From NCBI RefSeq assembly GCF_031157255.1, contig NZ_JAVIFX010000003.1, positions 186,001 to 250,000 of the forward strand: a stretch of DNA of 64,000 bases, given 5' to 3'. A program made the position numbers and the translations under genes. The notes beneath the pieces were generated by a model, which saw only the letters and a list, made by a program, of their open reading frames with translations, was not told the origin of the DNA and searched no databases. This DNA is from Bradyrhizobium sp. LHD-71 (GTDB lineage Bacteria > Pseudomonadota > Alphaproteobacteria > Rhizobiales > Xanthobacteraceae). Shown in pieces: positions 18,342 to 27,144 of the stretch (positions within the stretch are counted from its first letter, which is position 1; each line of letters starts with the position of its first letter).

Positions 18342-18866
18342 TCAATCCCGGGCGATGATCTCGCGCTCGCCGTGGTGCACCTTCATCGTGTCGACATCGC
18401 CACCGCCCTTGCGGCGCATCAGGATCGATGGGCGTCGCGCCTTGATCACGTTGCGTCTGCGGCGGCGCGGAGCCGCTTCGCCGGCGGACTGATCCTCGCC
18501 TCCGGCCAGTTGCGGTAGCGCGAGTGTTTCCGACCAGGTCTGCCAGTCGTTCTCCATGTTGTCGTGGCCAGTCGCGAGCGGTACGGACAACGACGGATCG
18601 CGATGCTTGAGGATCAACGTCGGTGCGCCTTCGATCGTGCGCAGCGCGACGCCGAGGAATTCAGAAATACGGATGCTTATTGCCATGCTCATGCCGCGCA
18701 CGGCGCGACGCACGGTCACGCGATCACGACGGATTTCGACGCGACGCACGCCGCCGTCGGCGCGGGTGTCACGCGCCTCGAAGCTCGCTGGAAGTGAGAG
18801 GGGGTCGAGCCGCGCAATACGGCTCGACCCGGCGGGATTGACCCCGGTTGTAGTTTGACGCCTCAC
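18342..18866 (-). CDS. Conserved hypothetical protein (DUF6101-like)
   Basis: The 174-residue protein is basic. It starts with MRRQTTTGVNPAGSSRIARL, has a central segment of beta-like sequence (RVEIRRDRVTVRRAVRGMSM, VALRTIEGAPTLILKHRD) and ends with Arg/Lys runs (APRRRRRNVIKARRP) and GEREIIARD. I believe it belongs to an alphaproteobacterial family annotated as DUF6101, but no activity is known. There is no signal peptide or membrane segment, so it is probably cytosolic. It is convergent with ubiA across a palindromic repeat. Confidence 0.65.
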   Translation of the reverse strand: MRRQTTTGVNPAGSSRIARLDPLSLPASFEARDTRADGGVRRVEIRRDRVTVRRAVRGMSMAISIRISEFLGVALRTIEGAPTLILKHRDPSLSVPLATGHDNMENDWQTWSETLALPQLAGGEDQSAGEAAPRRRRRNVIKARRPSILMRRKGGGDVDTMKVHHGEREIIARD

Positions 18867-19136
18867 GGCTTTGGTCTCCCCGCCGGGATTATTTCCCGGT
18901 CGATGGGGTCACCTTGCCAGAGGCGCGGCCGAATCTGCTTAAGAAGGCTGGTTAAAAGACTCTACCTTGATCGCATACTTGACGAGTCCTTGCCGATTTC
19001 CTGAAAAAGCCTTTATGTGGAAGGTGAATCGTGCTTGAAGCGCTGATCACGCGCGCACATTTCTTGCTGACCCGTCTTCCGCCGACGTTCGCTGTGTCGT
19101 CGCGTTGCGCGGGAAGCCCGTTTTCAGGATTGCTCA

Positions 19137-20531
19137 GTGTCCCAACCCACTGTCGCCGCCGCCAAACATTCATCTGAGAAAAGCGCCGACCTGCTCGATC
19201 AGTCTGCGCTGATCGATCTCGCCCAGCGTCTGGTCGAAGCCGCAAAACGCGCCGGTGCGGATACTGCCGATGCGGTTGCCGTGCGGGGTGTGTCGCAGGG
19301 CGTCGAAATTCGCGACGGCAAGGTTGAAGAGTCGGAACGGGCCGAGGGCGACGATGTGGGCCTGCGCGTGCTGATCGGACGTAAGCAGGCAGTGGTCTCG
19401 ACCAACGACATCGCTGCCGATGTGGCGACGCTCGCCGAGCGTGCGGTGGCGATGGCGCGTATCGCGCCCGAGGACAAGTACGCCGGTCTTGCCGACCCGT
19501 CGCTGCTGGCAAAAGAGTTCCCGAATCTTGATCTGCTCGATGCAGTTGCGCCCTCGGTCGAGGAGCTGGAGGCTCGTGCGCAAGCAGCGGAGGCTGCCGG
19601 CCTCGCAGTGAAGGGCGTCAGCAAGTCGGGCGGCGCCTCGGCTTCCGCCGGCATCGGCGGCATGGTGCTGGTGACCAGCACAGGCTTCTGCGGCGCTTAC
19701 CTGCGTTCGAGCCAGGGGATCTCGATGACGGCGATCGCAGGCAGCGGCACCGGCATGGAGCGCGACTACGATTTCTCGTCCGCGATCCACGCGGCGGATC
19801 TCGCTTCGCCCGACAGCATCGGCAAGACAGCGGCGACGCGTGCGGTGGCGCGGGTCAATCCGCGCAAGGTCGCGACTTGCAAGGTTCCCGTCGTGTTCGA
19901 TCCACGCGTTGCCGGCTCTCTGATCGGTCATCTGGTCGGGGCGATCAACGGCGCGTCCGTCGCGCGCAAAACCAGCTTTCTGAAGGACCGGATGGGCGAG
20001 CGCCTGTTCGCCGCCGGCGTCGGTATCATCGACGATCCGCTGCGCGTCAGGGGACTGCGGTCGCAGCCGTTCGATGCGGAAGGGGTCGCGGTGAAGCCGT
20101 TGTCGTTCATCGACGATGGTGTGCTGACGTCCTGGATTCTCGATTCATCGACCGCCCGCGAGCTTGGCCTCGTCACCAACGGTCGTGCGCATCGGGGTGT
20201 CTCTTCGTCGCCGTCGCCTGGCGCCTACAACCTGCACATGACCGCCGGTAAATCGACGCCGGCCGAGTTGATCGCCGATATCAAGCAAGGCTTCTACGTC
20301 ACTGACCTGATCGGCTCGGGCGTCAACGGTGTGACCGGCGATTATAGCCGTGGCGCCAGCGGCTTTTGGATCGAGAACGGCAAGATCGGTTTTGCGGTGA
20401 GCGAGATGACCATAGCCGGGCATCTGTTGGACATCTTCAAGTCGCTGACGCCGGCGAACGACCTCGAATTCAAGTACGGCGTCAATGCGCCGACAGTACG
20501 TATCGAAGGACTGACGGTTGCTGGCCGCTGA
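19137..20531 (+). CDS. pmbA: TldD/PmbA-family protein (PmbA/TldE)
   Basis: The 464-residue protein matches PmbA/TldE, the partner of the metalloprotease TldD, which together process modified peptides and unfolded proteins in the cytosol. Features include the N-terminal GVSQGVEIRDGKVEESERAE, the central SSQGISMTAIAGSGTGMERD, and the C-terminal GVNGVTGDYSRGASGFWIENG. It lacks the HExxxH metal site of TldD, as expected for PmbA. A GTG start at 19137 is used. It heads a dense gene cluster and overlaps the next gene by 14 bases. tldD is not in the window. Confidence 0.88.
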   Translation: MSQPTVAAAKHSSEKSADLLDQSALIDLAQRLVEAAKRAGADTADAVAVRGVSQGVEIRDGKVEESERAEGDDVGLRVLIGRKQAVVSTNDIAADVATLAERAVAMARIAPEDKYAGLADPSLLAKEFPNLDLLDAVAPSVEELEARAQAAEAAGLAVKGVSKSGGASASAGIGGMVLVTSTGFCGAYLRSSQGISMTAIAGSGTGMERDYDFSSAIHAADLASPDSIGKTAATRAVARVNPRKVATCKVPVVFDPRVAGSLIGHLVGAINGASVARKTSFLKDRMGERLFAAGVGIIDDPLRVRGLRSQPFDAEGVAVKPLSFIDDGVLTSWILDSSTARELGLVTNGRAHRGVSSSPSPGAYNLHMTAGKSTPAELIADIKQGFYVTDLIGSGVNGVTGDYSRGASGFWIENGKIGFAVSEMTIAGHLLDIFKSLTPANDLEFKYGVNAPTVRIEGLTVAGR

Positions 20532-21309
20532 TACCGACACTGCAAGCGACGCCGCGCTGCTGAAGCGAACGGTCCGCGAAGCGGGTGCGCTGGCGCTGCG
20601 AATGTTCCGCACCGACATCAGGCAATGGACCAAGGGCGCGTCGTCGCCGGTCTCCGAGGCCGATATTGCGGTCGACGAACTGATCCGGCAGCGGCTGCAG
20701 TCGGCGACGCCCGACTATGGCTGGTTGTCGGAAGAAAGCGCTGACGATCGCGTGCGGCTCGACAAGCGCCGGGTCTGGATTGTCGATCCGATTGACGGTA
20801 CGCGCGCCTATCTCTCCGGACGCGAGGACTGGTCTGTCAGCGCAGCGCTCGTCGAAGACGGAACCCCACGGCTTGGCGCGGTGTTCGCGCCAGCGACGGA
20901 CGAGTTTTTCTTTGCAGGTGAAGGCTGCGGCGCTACTCGAAACGATGCGGCGATCAAGGTGTCGCCGGGGACGGGCTTCGACATCGATCGGATGGCCGGG
21001 CCGCACTTCCTCCTCAACCGCGTGCGGGGCGCGACCTCGCCGGAACTGCGCAATTTCAAGATCGGCTCGCTGGCGCTTCGCATCAGCCGCGTCGCAGAAG
21101 GCGCGCTCGATGCCGCTTTCGTCGGCGGCAACAGCCGCGACTGGGATCTCGCGGCGGCCGACCTTTTGCTGCGCGAAGCTGGCGGACGATTGACGACCGT
21201 GGAGGGCGCCGCGCCCACGTATAATCGCGTCGAGGTGACGCATGGAGTCCTGGTTGCGGCGGGGCGCGAACGGCACACGGAGCTTGTGAGGCATCTCGCT
21301 CAGCATTGA
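20518..21309 (+). CDS. cysQ: CysQ-like inositol-phosphatase-family enzyme
   Basis: The 263-residue protein has the metal-dependent phosphatase motifs of the inositol monophosphatase family: EES at 72-74, WIVDPIDGT with DPIDGT at 90-95, and near the end NSRDWDLAAADLLLREAGG. Family members include CysQ, which dephosphorylates 3'-phosphoadenosine 5'-phosphate left from sulfate use, and plain inositol phosphatases; I favour CysQ but cannot prove it. The start is an internal TTG at 20518 that overlaps pmbA by 14 bases, suggesting translational coupling. Confidence 0.82.
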   Translation: MLAADTDTASDAALLKRTVREAGALALRMFRTDIRQWTKGASSPVSEADIAVDELIRQRLQSATPDYGWLSEESADDRVRLDKRRVWIVDPIDGTRAYLSGREDWSVSAALVEDGTPRLGAVFAPATDEFFFAGEGCGATRNDAAIKVSPGTGFDIDRMAGPHFLLNRVRGATSPELRNFKIGSLALRISRVAEGALDAAFVGGNSRDWDLAAADLLLREAGGRLTTVEGAAPTYNRVEVTHGVLVAAGRERHTELVRHLAQH

Positions 21310-21573
21310 AGGGCGAGACGTCCGAGCTGGGGCGCCGCTAGCGCGTCCCGCGAACGCGGGGAGCCATGACCACCAAATTCAAGAGTGCGCACCGAGGGCG
21401 ACGCGACCTCTTTCTGGTCCGGTCGGTTAAGGAAATTTCGCCGCGCTCGTCTTTGTGACAATTCTCGTTCGCAACTCATGTTGCCTCGCCGCTCAAAGCC
21501 GCCTTTTGCTTGACGGAAGTGCGCAATTTTCCGATTGTGTTTTTGACGATTGCCGGGCAAACGCAGGACCGAA

Positions 21574-21819
21574 ATGATGCCCGATCAAATGCAACCCCAA
21601 CTGCTTCATCTCGTGATCGGTGGCGAGCTCACCGATCTCGAACACGTGACTTTCAAGGACCTCGATAAAGTGGATATCGTCGGCGTGTATCCGAACTATG
21701 CGTCTGCCTATGCAGCCTGGCGGGCCAAGGCGCAACAGACGGTCGATAACGCGCACGTACGATACTTTATCGTCCATCTGCACCGGCTGCTCGATCCTGC
21801 CGCCGATTCGAAACGCTAA
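21574..21819 (+). CDS. DUF4170-like small protein
   Basis: The 81-residue protein (HLVIGGELTDLEHVTFKD, then VGVYPNYASAYAAWRAKAQQ) matches what I know as DUF4170, a small alphaproteobacterial family usually sitting in front of the Kdo transferase genes. It has no signal peptide. The ATG at 21574 has AGGA six to nine bases upstream; the next codon is also ATG. The gene lies 264 bases after cysQ and nine bases before the acyltransferase gene, so it probably starts the lipid A operon. Its function is unknown. Confidence 0.78.
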   Translation: MMPDQMQPQLLHLVIGGELTDLEHVTFKDLDKVDIVGVYPNYASAYAAWRAKAQQTVDNAHVRYFIVHLHRLLDPAADSKR

Positions 21820-21827
21820 AGCCCACG

Positions 21828-22529
21828 ATGAGACTGAGGGACCTGACAAGTGCGCCGCGCTTTCAGCGTGCCGCAGGAATTCTTGCTGCAGAGTATCTGC
21901 GCCTTGTCTGGTCGACCAATCGCTTCAGCTACGATCCGCCCGACTTCTACGAACGGTTCGATCCGCACCTGCCGGCGATCATTGCATTCTGGCACGGCCA
22001 GCATTTCATGGTGCCGTTCCTCAAGCGCGACTACCATCGCGCCAAGGTGCTGATTTCGCGCCACCGCGACGGTGAGATCAACGCGATCGCCGCGGAGCGG
22101 CTCGGGATCGGCACGGTTCGCGGTTCCGGCGATCACGGCGTGGAGTTTCAGCGCAAGGGTGGAGTGACAGCGTTCAAAAGCATGCTGCAGACGCTTGCCG
22201 AAGGGTCGAATATGGCTACCACGGCGGATGTGCCGAAGGTGTCGCGCGTGGCCGGCCGTGGCGTTATCATGCTTGCACGCGAATCCGGTCGGCCGATCTT
22301 CCCGTTTGCGCTGGCGACGAGTCGCTTCAAGCGCTTCAACAACTGGGATCGTTCGGTGATCAGTCTTCCGTTTGGTCGCGGCGTGATGGTGGCGAGCGAC
22401 CCGATCTATGTGCCGCGTGATGCGGATGATGCGACGGTGGAGGCCTATCGTGCCCGCCTTGAGGTGGAGCTGAAGGAGGTGACACGACGCGCCTATGCGA
22501 CGGTCGGAGCTAAGGACTCCCATGGCTAG
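21828..22529 (+). CDS. DUF374 lysophospholipid acyltransferase-like protein
   Basis: The 233-residue protein carries AFWHGQHFMVPFLKRDYHRA and the segment VLISRHRDGEINAIAAERLG, then VRGSGDHG, the features of the DUF374 branch of the lysophospholipid/lipid A acyltransferase superfamily. It probably transfers an acyl chain at the inner membrane. Its place, overlapping the Kdo transferase gene by eight bases and following a DUF4170 gene, suggests a job in lipid A or a related lipid. The acceptor is not known. Confidence 0.82.
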   Translation: MRLRDLTSAPRFQRAAGILAAEYLRLVWSTNRFSYDPPDFYERFDPHLPAIIAFWHGQHFMVPFLKRDYHRAKVLISRHRDGEINAIAAERLGIGTVRGSGDHGVEFQRKGGVTAFKSMLQTLAEGSNMATTADVPKVSRVAGRGVIMLARESGRPIFPFALATSRFKRFNNWDRSVISLPFGRGVMVASDPIYVPRDADDATVEAYRARLEVELKEVTRRAYATVGAKDSHG

Positions 22530-23826
22530 CGATCTGCCACTGACCTTGCGCATGTATCGCGGACTTTCGACAGTCGCTGGTCCGCTGGCCGGCGCGCTGG
22601 TCAGGCATCGGCTGAAACGCGGCAAGGAGGACGAGGCGCGGGTCGGCGAACGCAAGGGCCTGACCGTCGCCGCGCGGCCGGCGGGGCCGCTGGTGTGGAT
22701 TCATGGCGCCAGCGTCGGCGAAGTGCTTGCCGTCGCGGGCCTCGTCGAGCGGATGCGCGCGATGAACATCTGCATCCTCTTGACCTCGGGTACAGTGACG
22801 TCGGCGGCGATCGTCGCCAAGCGCTTTCCGCGCGACGTCATTCATCAGTTCGTCCCCTACGATTCGCCGCGGTTCGTGGCGCGCTTCCTCGATCACTGGC
22901 AGCCGAGCTTCGCCATGTTCGTGGAATCGGATCTCTGGCCCAATCTGATCCTCTCCAGCGCAGCGCGCCGCATCCCGATGATCTTGGTCAATGGCCGGAT
23001 GTCGCCACGCTCGTTTCGACGCTGGCAAAGTGCGCCGGCGACCATGGCGGCGCTGCTCGGACAGTTCGAGATGTGTCTCGTCCAATCGCCGGGCGATGCC
23101 GAGCGTTTCTCGGCACTGGGCGGTCCGCATGTCTTCAATACGGGTAATCTGAAGTTTGACGTGCCTGCGCCGCCGGCCGATCCGCAAAAGCTCGCCCTGT
23201 TGCGGCGTGTGATGCAGGGCCGGCCGATCCTGCTGGCTTCATCGACGCATGCGGGCGAAGAAGAGTTCGTTCTCGACGCGCATCGCCGTCTCGTGGTGCA
23301 CTTTCCGGAGCTGCTCACCATCATCGTGCCACGACATCCCGATCGCGGCCCGCAGGTCGCGCAACTGACAGAGGCGGCAGGCCTGCGGGTTGCGGTCCGT
23401 TCGAGGGGCGAACTGCCGTCGCCTGATGCCGACATCTACCTCGCCGATACGCTGGGAGAGCTCGGCCTGTTCTACAGACTGTCGCCGATCGTCTTCGTCG
23501 GCGGCTCCCTGGTCAATCACGGCGGGCAGAATCCGATCGAGCCGATCAAGCTCGGCGCTGCCGTTCTGCACGGCCCCCATGTGGCGAACTTTGCGGACAT
23601 CTACCGCGCGCTCGACGAAGCCGGCGGCGCCCGGCTTGCCGCCGACCGCGAAGCGCTGGTGAAGCAGATGGGCGGGTGGCTCGACGACGGCGGCGCGCGA
23701 CAGCGCGCGAGCGTCGCGGGGCGCGCCGTGGTCGACCGACTCGGCGGCGCATTGGACAAGACAATGGCGGCCCTCGAACCCTATCTGCTGCAACTGCGGC
23801 TCGAGAGCGGGTCGATGCATGCGTGA
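22522..23826 (+). CDS. waaA: 3-deoxy-D-manno-octulosonic acid transferase WaaA (KdtA)
   Basis: WaaA adds Kdo from CMP-Kdo to the lipid A precursor at the cytosolic face of the inner membrane. The 434-residue protein shows the GT30 pattern: GPLVWIHGASVGEVLAVAGL, VPYDSPRFVARFLDHWQPS, ESDLWPNLI, NGRMSPRSFRRW, and near the C-terminus SLVNHGGQNPIEPIKLGAAV. The ATG at 22522 overlaps the DUF374 gene by eight bases. It overlaps lpxK by eight bases as well. The usual N-terminal membrane anchor is short. Confidence 0.95.
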   Translation: MASDLPLTLRMYRGLSTVAGPLAGALVRHRLKRGKEDEARVGERKGLTVAARPAGPLVWIHGASVGEVLAVAGLVERMRAMNICILLTSGTVTSAAIVAKRFPRDVIHQFVPYDSPRFVARFLDHWQPSFAMFVESDLWPNLILSSAARRIPMILVNGRMSPRSFRRWQSAPATMAALLGQFEMCLVQSPGDAERFSALGGPHVFNTGNLKFDVPAPPADPQKLALLRRVMQGRPILLASSTHAGEEEFVLDAHRRLVVHFPELLTIIVPRHPDRGPQVAQLTEAAGLRVAVRSRGELPSPDADIYLADTLGELGLFYRLSPIVFVGGSLVNHGGQNPIEPIKLGAAVLHGPHVANFADIYRALDEAGGARLAADREALVKQMGGWLDDGGARQRASVAGRAVVDRLGGALDKTMAALEPYLLQLRLESGSMHA

Positions 23827-24844
23827 CCCGGCATTCTGGTGGCGATCGCCGTCATGGATGTCGTGGCTGTTGGCGCCTGCGGGTCTTCTTTACGGCACGA
23901 TCTCCGGTCGCCGCATGTTGCAGGCCGGTCGCCGCGCCCGACTGCCGGTGATCTGTGTCGGCAACTATTCACTCGGCGGTGCCGGCAAGACGCCGACCGT
24001 CATTGCACTGCTGCGGTTGCTGCGGGCTGCCGGCGAAACGCCCGTCGTGGTGAGCAGAGGATATGGCGGACGACTCACGGGTCCCGTTAATGTGGACGCC
24101 GCGCGGCACACCGCCGAAGATGTTGGTGATGAACCGCTGCTGCTGGCGCGCCTCGCGCCCGTGATCGTATCGAGCGATCGGGTGCAGGGCAGCGGTGCTG
24201 CAGTTAGCGTCGGTGCAAGCGTGGTCGTCTTGGACGATGGCTTCCAGAATCCATCACTCGTCAAGGACCTTTCCCTGATCGTGATCGACGCCAATCGCGG
24301 CATCGGCAACGGCGCGGTCTTTCCCTCGGGCCCGTTGCGAGCGCCGCTCGCCGCGCAAGTGGACCGCACGGATGCTCTCCTGGTCGTCGGCGACGGCACA
24401 GCCGCCGCCGACATCACGGCTCAGGTCGAGGGAAGAGGCAGGCCTGTGCTGAGAGCGCACATCGTCCCGGATTCGCAAGCGATCGCCGCCCTGCGTGAAA
24501 GGCGCGTCAGTGCCTTCGCCGGTATCGGCGATCCGCAACGCTTCTTTGCAACGTTGCGCGCGAGCGGCATCGACGTTCAGTCAACGCGTGTGTTCGCGGA
24601 TCATCATCGCTTTACGGCGCCTGAGATCAGGCGGCTGGGCGACGAGGCGCGCGCAGACGGCTTGACGCTGGTGACGACGGAGAAGGATTTCGTCCGCTTG
24701 AGCGGGCTTGAGAAGGCGGACACAGCGATCATCCACCCGTTCCCGATCACGCTTGTCTTTGATGACGAAGCCCGCGTGCGGGATTTCATCACAACGCGGC
24801 TTGCGGAGGCGCGCAAGCAGATCGCCGCAACTACGGTCCTGTAG
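23819..24844 (+). CDS. lpxK: Tetraacyldisaccharide 4'-kinase LpxK
   Basis: LpxK phosphorylates the tetraacyldisaccharide precursor at the 4' position, making lipid IVA. The 341-residue protein has the Walker A P-loop in SLGGAGKTPT (53-60), an N-terminal hydrophobic segment that anchors it to the inner membrane, and the motif DDGFQNPSLVKDLSLIVIDA. It also contains the conserved EKDFVRL near the C-terminus. It is the last gene of the overlapping operon that starts with the DUF4170 gene. Confidence 0.95.
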   Translation: MRDPAFWWRSPSWMSWLLAPAGLLYGTISGRRMLQAGRRARLPVICVGNYSLGGAGKTPTVIALLRLLRAAGETPVVVSRGYGGRLTGPVNVDAARHTAEDVGDEPLLLARLAPVIVSSDRVQGSGAAVSVGASVVVLDDGFQNPSLVKDLSLIVIDANRGIGNGAVFPSGPLRAPLAAQVDRTDALLVVGDGTAAADITAQVEGRGRPVLRAHIVPDSQAIAALRERRVSAFAGIGDPQRFFATLRASGIDVQSTRVFADHHRFTAPEIRRLGDEARADGLTLVTTEKDFVRLSGLEKADTAIIHPFPITLVFDDEARVRDFITTRLAEARKQIAATTVL

Positions 24845-24877
24845 CCATCCGGATTACAGGCCCTATGAAGATCTCGC

Positions 24878-25032
24878 GTCGTCCCGGTCAAGCGAAGCGC
24901 CGAGCCGGGACCCATACGCCGTGTCGTTCATGAGGTGACGGGCGTTTGTTACCTTCGTGAACGGCGGCTTGCGAACACGATTGGCTCGGCGCTCATGGGT
25001 CCCTGCTCGGCGCTTCACTTGGCAGGGACGAC
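24878..25032. repeat. Long intergenic palindrome after lpxK
   Basis: The left end GTCGTCCCGGTCAAGCGAAG and right end GCTTCACTTGGCAGGGACGA are inverted and largely complementary, and GCGCCGAGC / GCTCGGCGC and GGGACCCAT / ATGGGTCCC extend the stem. The whole 155-bp segment folds as a long hairpin. It lies between convergent lpxK and the DUF2093 gene and may act as a bidirectional terminator. Confidence 0.75.
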
Positions 25033-25116
25033 TTTGAGAGGGTGAGAGGCAGAGTGAACAAGCCAGCACGGCGGCTGTGGCAGAGCTCAGACTGGATCGC
25101 TTCGCTGCGCCCGCGA

Positions 25117-25335
25117 TCACGGCGCCGCCGTCAGATGATGCCGCTCAAGCACGGCTTCCGGCGTGGCGTAGGCTTCCTGCCGGTCAACGCTCCAGTACTT
25201 CAAATCCTCCAGCGGGATCCGTGCGCCGGTGACGGCGCACCGCACATAGGCGCCGGGCGAGATGACACGGAAGTCACCGTCGAGATACTGCACCTTGGCT
25301 TCGCCCTGGCCGGACGATCCGAACTTATTGAGCAC
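25117..25335 (-). CDS. DUF2093-like small protein
   Basis: The 72-residue protein (KVQYLDGDFRVISPGAYVRC, then AVTGARIPLEDLKYWSVDRQ) resembles the short alphaproteobacterial DUF2093 family, often found next to xseA and the lipid A genes. A Cys pair is absent; a single Cys precedes AVTGARIPL. It lies downstream of xseA on the same strand with a gap of about 120 bases. No function is established. Confidence 0.72.
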   Translation of the reverse strand: MLNKFGSSGQGEAKVQYLDGDFRVISPGAYVRCAVTGARIPLEDLKYWSVDRQEAYATPEAVLERHHLTAAP

Positions 25336-25455
25336 GAAGAAATCTCCAGTCCATCCGCGCCCCGGTAGATCCGGCGGCTCGGCCGCGTAACCCCAGGGCC
25401 AATTAACCGCATGGCGGCGTTGCTGACAACTGGAGCAGTTGCAGCAAAAACTTCG

Positions 25456-27048
25456 CTAAAAAAGCTTCCCTTGAGCGGGTTCGGAGGGACGACTGCGTGT
25501 CGAGGGCTGCTTCGGTTTTGCGGCGCTGGTTCCCTCGCCATCCGCGGTCGCGCCAACCGTTCCGTCGGAGAACTCCAGCGCCAGGTGCGCGCCAGGCGTC
25601 ACGGCCGCGGCGCTCCGCACCGGCGCCCCGTCGGCGTCGCGCACAAGCGCATAGCCGCGCTGCAGCACGCTCTTATACGACAGCGCGCTGAGCAACTGGC
25701 CCGCACGTTCGAGCCGCGCCGTGCGCGCGGCAAGCAGAACCCTGATCGCGCGCGTCGTGCGCTCCGTTAGCCGGTGCGTACGCTCGAGATCACGGGCAAG
25801 ACGATGGCGATGCGCCTCGGCATTTGCGCGCAGCGACGCGCCAAGCCGTGCCGTCAGCCCTGCAAAGCGGTCCTGTCGGCGTGCGGCCTGGACCTGGATG
25901 CACTGCGCCGCGCGGCCGCCGAGGCTGCGCAGGTTCTCGGTCGCACGTTCGATCTGCACCTTCAGCGTACGCGGCGTCAGCCTGGCGGCGGCCGACGCAA
26001 AGCGGCGATGGTGGATGTGCGTGGAGGCCTTCAGCGCGCGTGGCAAGGCTGCGCCCGCATGGTCGAGGCGTTGGCGCGGGATCGCCAACAAGTCCTCGCG
26101 CGAGGGGAGTGCGCGCATTGCGGCGCGCAACTCGGTGCGCCGCGCCTCGTGTCCGCGCTGCCAACAGGCGAAGGCACGCCGCGCCAGGCTCGCGACCTCG
26201 ATCACAAGCTCGGCTCGAACCGGGACCGCCATTTCGGCCGCAGCCGTCGGCGTTGGCGCGCGCCGGTCGGCGGCGAAATCGATCAGCGTCACGTCGGTCT
26301 CGTGACCAACCGCCGAGATCAGCGGAATGGCGCTCTCGGCCGCCGCGCGCACCACGATCTCCTCGTTGAACGACCAGAGGTCTTCCAAGGAGCCGCCGCC
26401 GCGGGCGACGATCAGCAGATCCGGCCGGGGGATTCGTCCCCCCTCCCGGAGCGTGTTGAAGCCGCGGATCGCCGCCGCCACCTGTTCCGCCGAGCCTTCG
26501 CCTTGCACGCGCACAGGCCACACCAGCACGCGCCGCGGGAAACGATCGTCGAGCCGGTGCAGGATGTCGCGGATCACCGCGCCGGTCGGCGAGGTGACGA
26601 TGCCGATGGTCTCGGGCAGCCACGGCAGCTGTCGTTTGCGCTGATCGTCGAACAAGCCTTCGGCGGCGAGCTTGCGCTTGCGCTCTTCCATCAGCGCCAT
26701 CAGCGCTCCGACGCCTGCGGGCTCGAGCGCGTCGATGACGATCTGGTATTTCGAGGAGCCCGGGTAGGTGGTCAACCGCCCGGTGGCGATCACCTCGAGC
26801 CCTTCCTGGGGCTTGAACCGCAGGCGGGCGTGCGTACCCTTCCAGATCACCGCCTCGATCTTGGCCGTCTTGTCCTTCAGGGCGAAGTAGCAGTGGCCGG
26901 ACGAGTGGGGCCCGCGAAAGCCGGAGATCTCGCCGCGTACGCGCACGTGGCCGTAGGCGTCCTCAACTGTCCGCCGCAGGGCGGCGGACAGTTCCGAGAC
27001 GGTGAATTCGGCCGCGTTTGGCCGCATTTCCGAAGCGAGCGCGGTCAT
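25456..27048 (-). CDS. xseA: Exodeoxyribonuclease VII large subunit XseA
   Basis: XseA is the catalytic subunit of exonuclease VII, which degrades single-stranded DNA in repair. The N-terminal OB-fold reads [20 protein letters not shown] and [20 protein letters not shown]; the central nuclease region has [18 protein letters not shown] and [20 protein letters not shown] and [18 protein letters not shown]. After about residue 290 comes a long Arg/Ala-rich coiled-coil, then a small C-terminal beta domain ([16 protein letters not shown]). At 530 residues it is somewhat long for the family because of a Ser/Lys-rich tail. The ATG at 27048 is preferred over 27072. Confidence 0.95.
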   Translation of the reverse strand: MTALASEMRPNAAEFTVSELSAALRRTVEDAYGHVRVRGEISGFRGPHSSGHCYFALKDKTAKIEAVIWKGTHARLRFKPQEGLEVIATGRLTTYPGSSKYQIVIDALEPAGVGALMALMEERKRKLAAEGLFDDQRKRQLPWLPETIGIVTSPTGAVIRDILHRLDDRFPRRVLVWPVRVQGEGSAEQVAAAIRGFNTLREGGRIPRPDLLIVARGGGSLEDLWSFNEEIVVRAAAESAIPLISAVGHETDVTLIDFAADRRAPTPTAAAEMAVPVRAELVIEVASLARRAFACWQRGHEARRTELRAAMRALPSREDLLAIPRQRLDHAGAALPRALKASTHIHHRRFASAAARLTPRTLKVQIERATENLRSLGGRAAQCIQVQAARRQDRFAGLTARLGASLRANAEAHRHRLARDLERTHRLTERTTRAIRVLLAARTARLERAGQLLSALSYKSVLQRGYALVRDADGAPVRSAAAVTPGAHLALEFSDGTVGATADGEGTSAAKPKQPSTRSRPSEPAQGKLF

Positions 27049-27144
27049 GACTCTCGAATCTTTAGCCTGCAAATCTTTAGCCTGTCAGGGTCATATGGTA
27101 CATGCTTTGCGCTCTTATAACCCCAGCGATTCCAAGCCTTTTGC

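Noticed and set aside
18867..19136. Possible small RNA gene between the DUF6101-like gene and pmbA.
   Set aside because: Short A/T-rich patches and weak hairpins only; nothing with a promoter plus terminator pattern.
25774..27120. A 448-codon plus-strand frame opposite xseA.
   Set aside because: Antisense shadow of a well-recognised gene.
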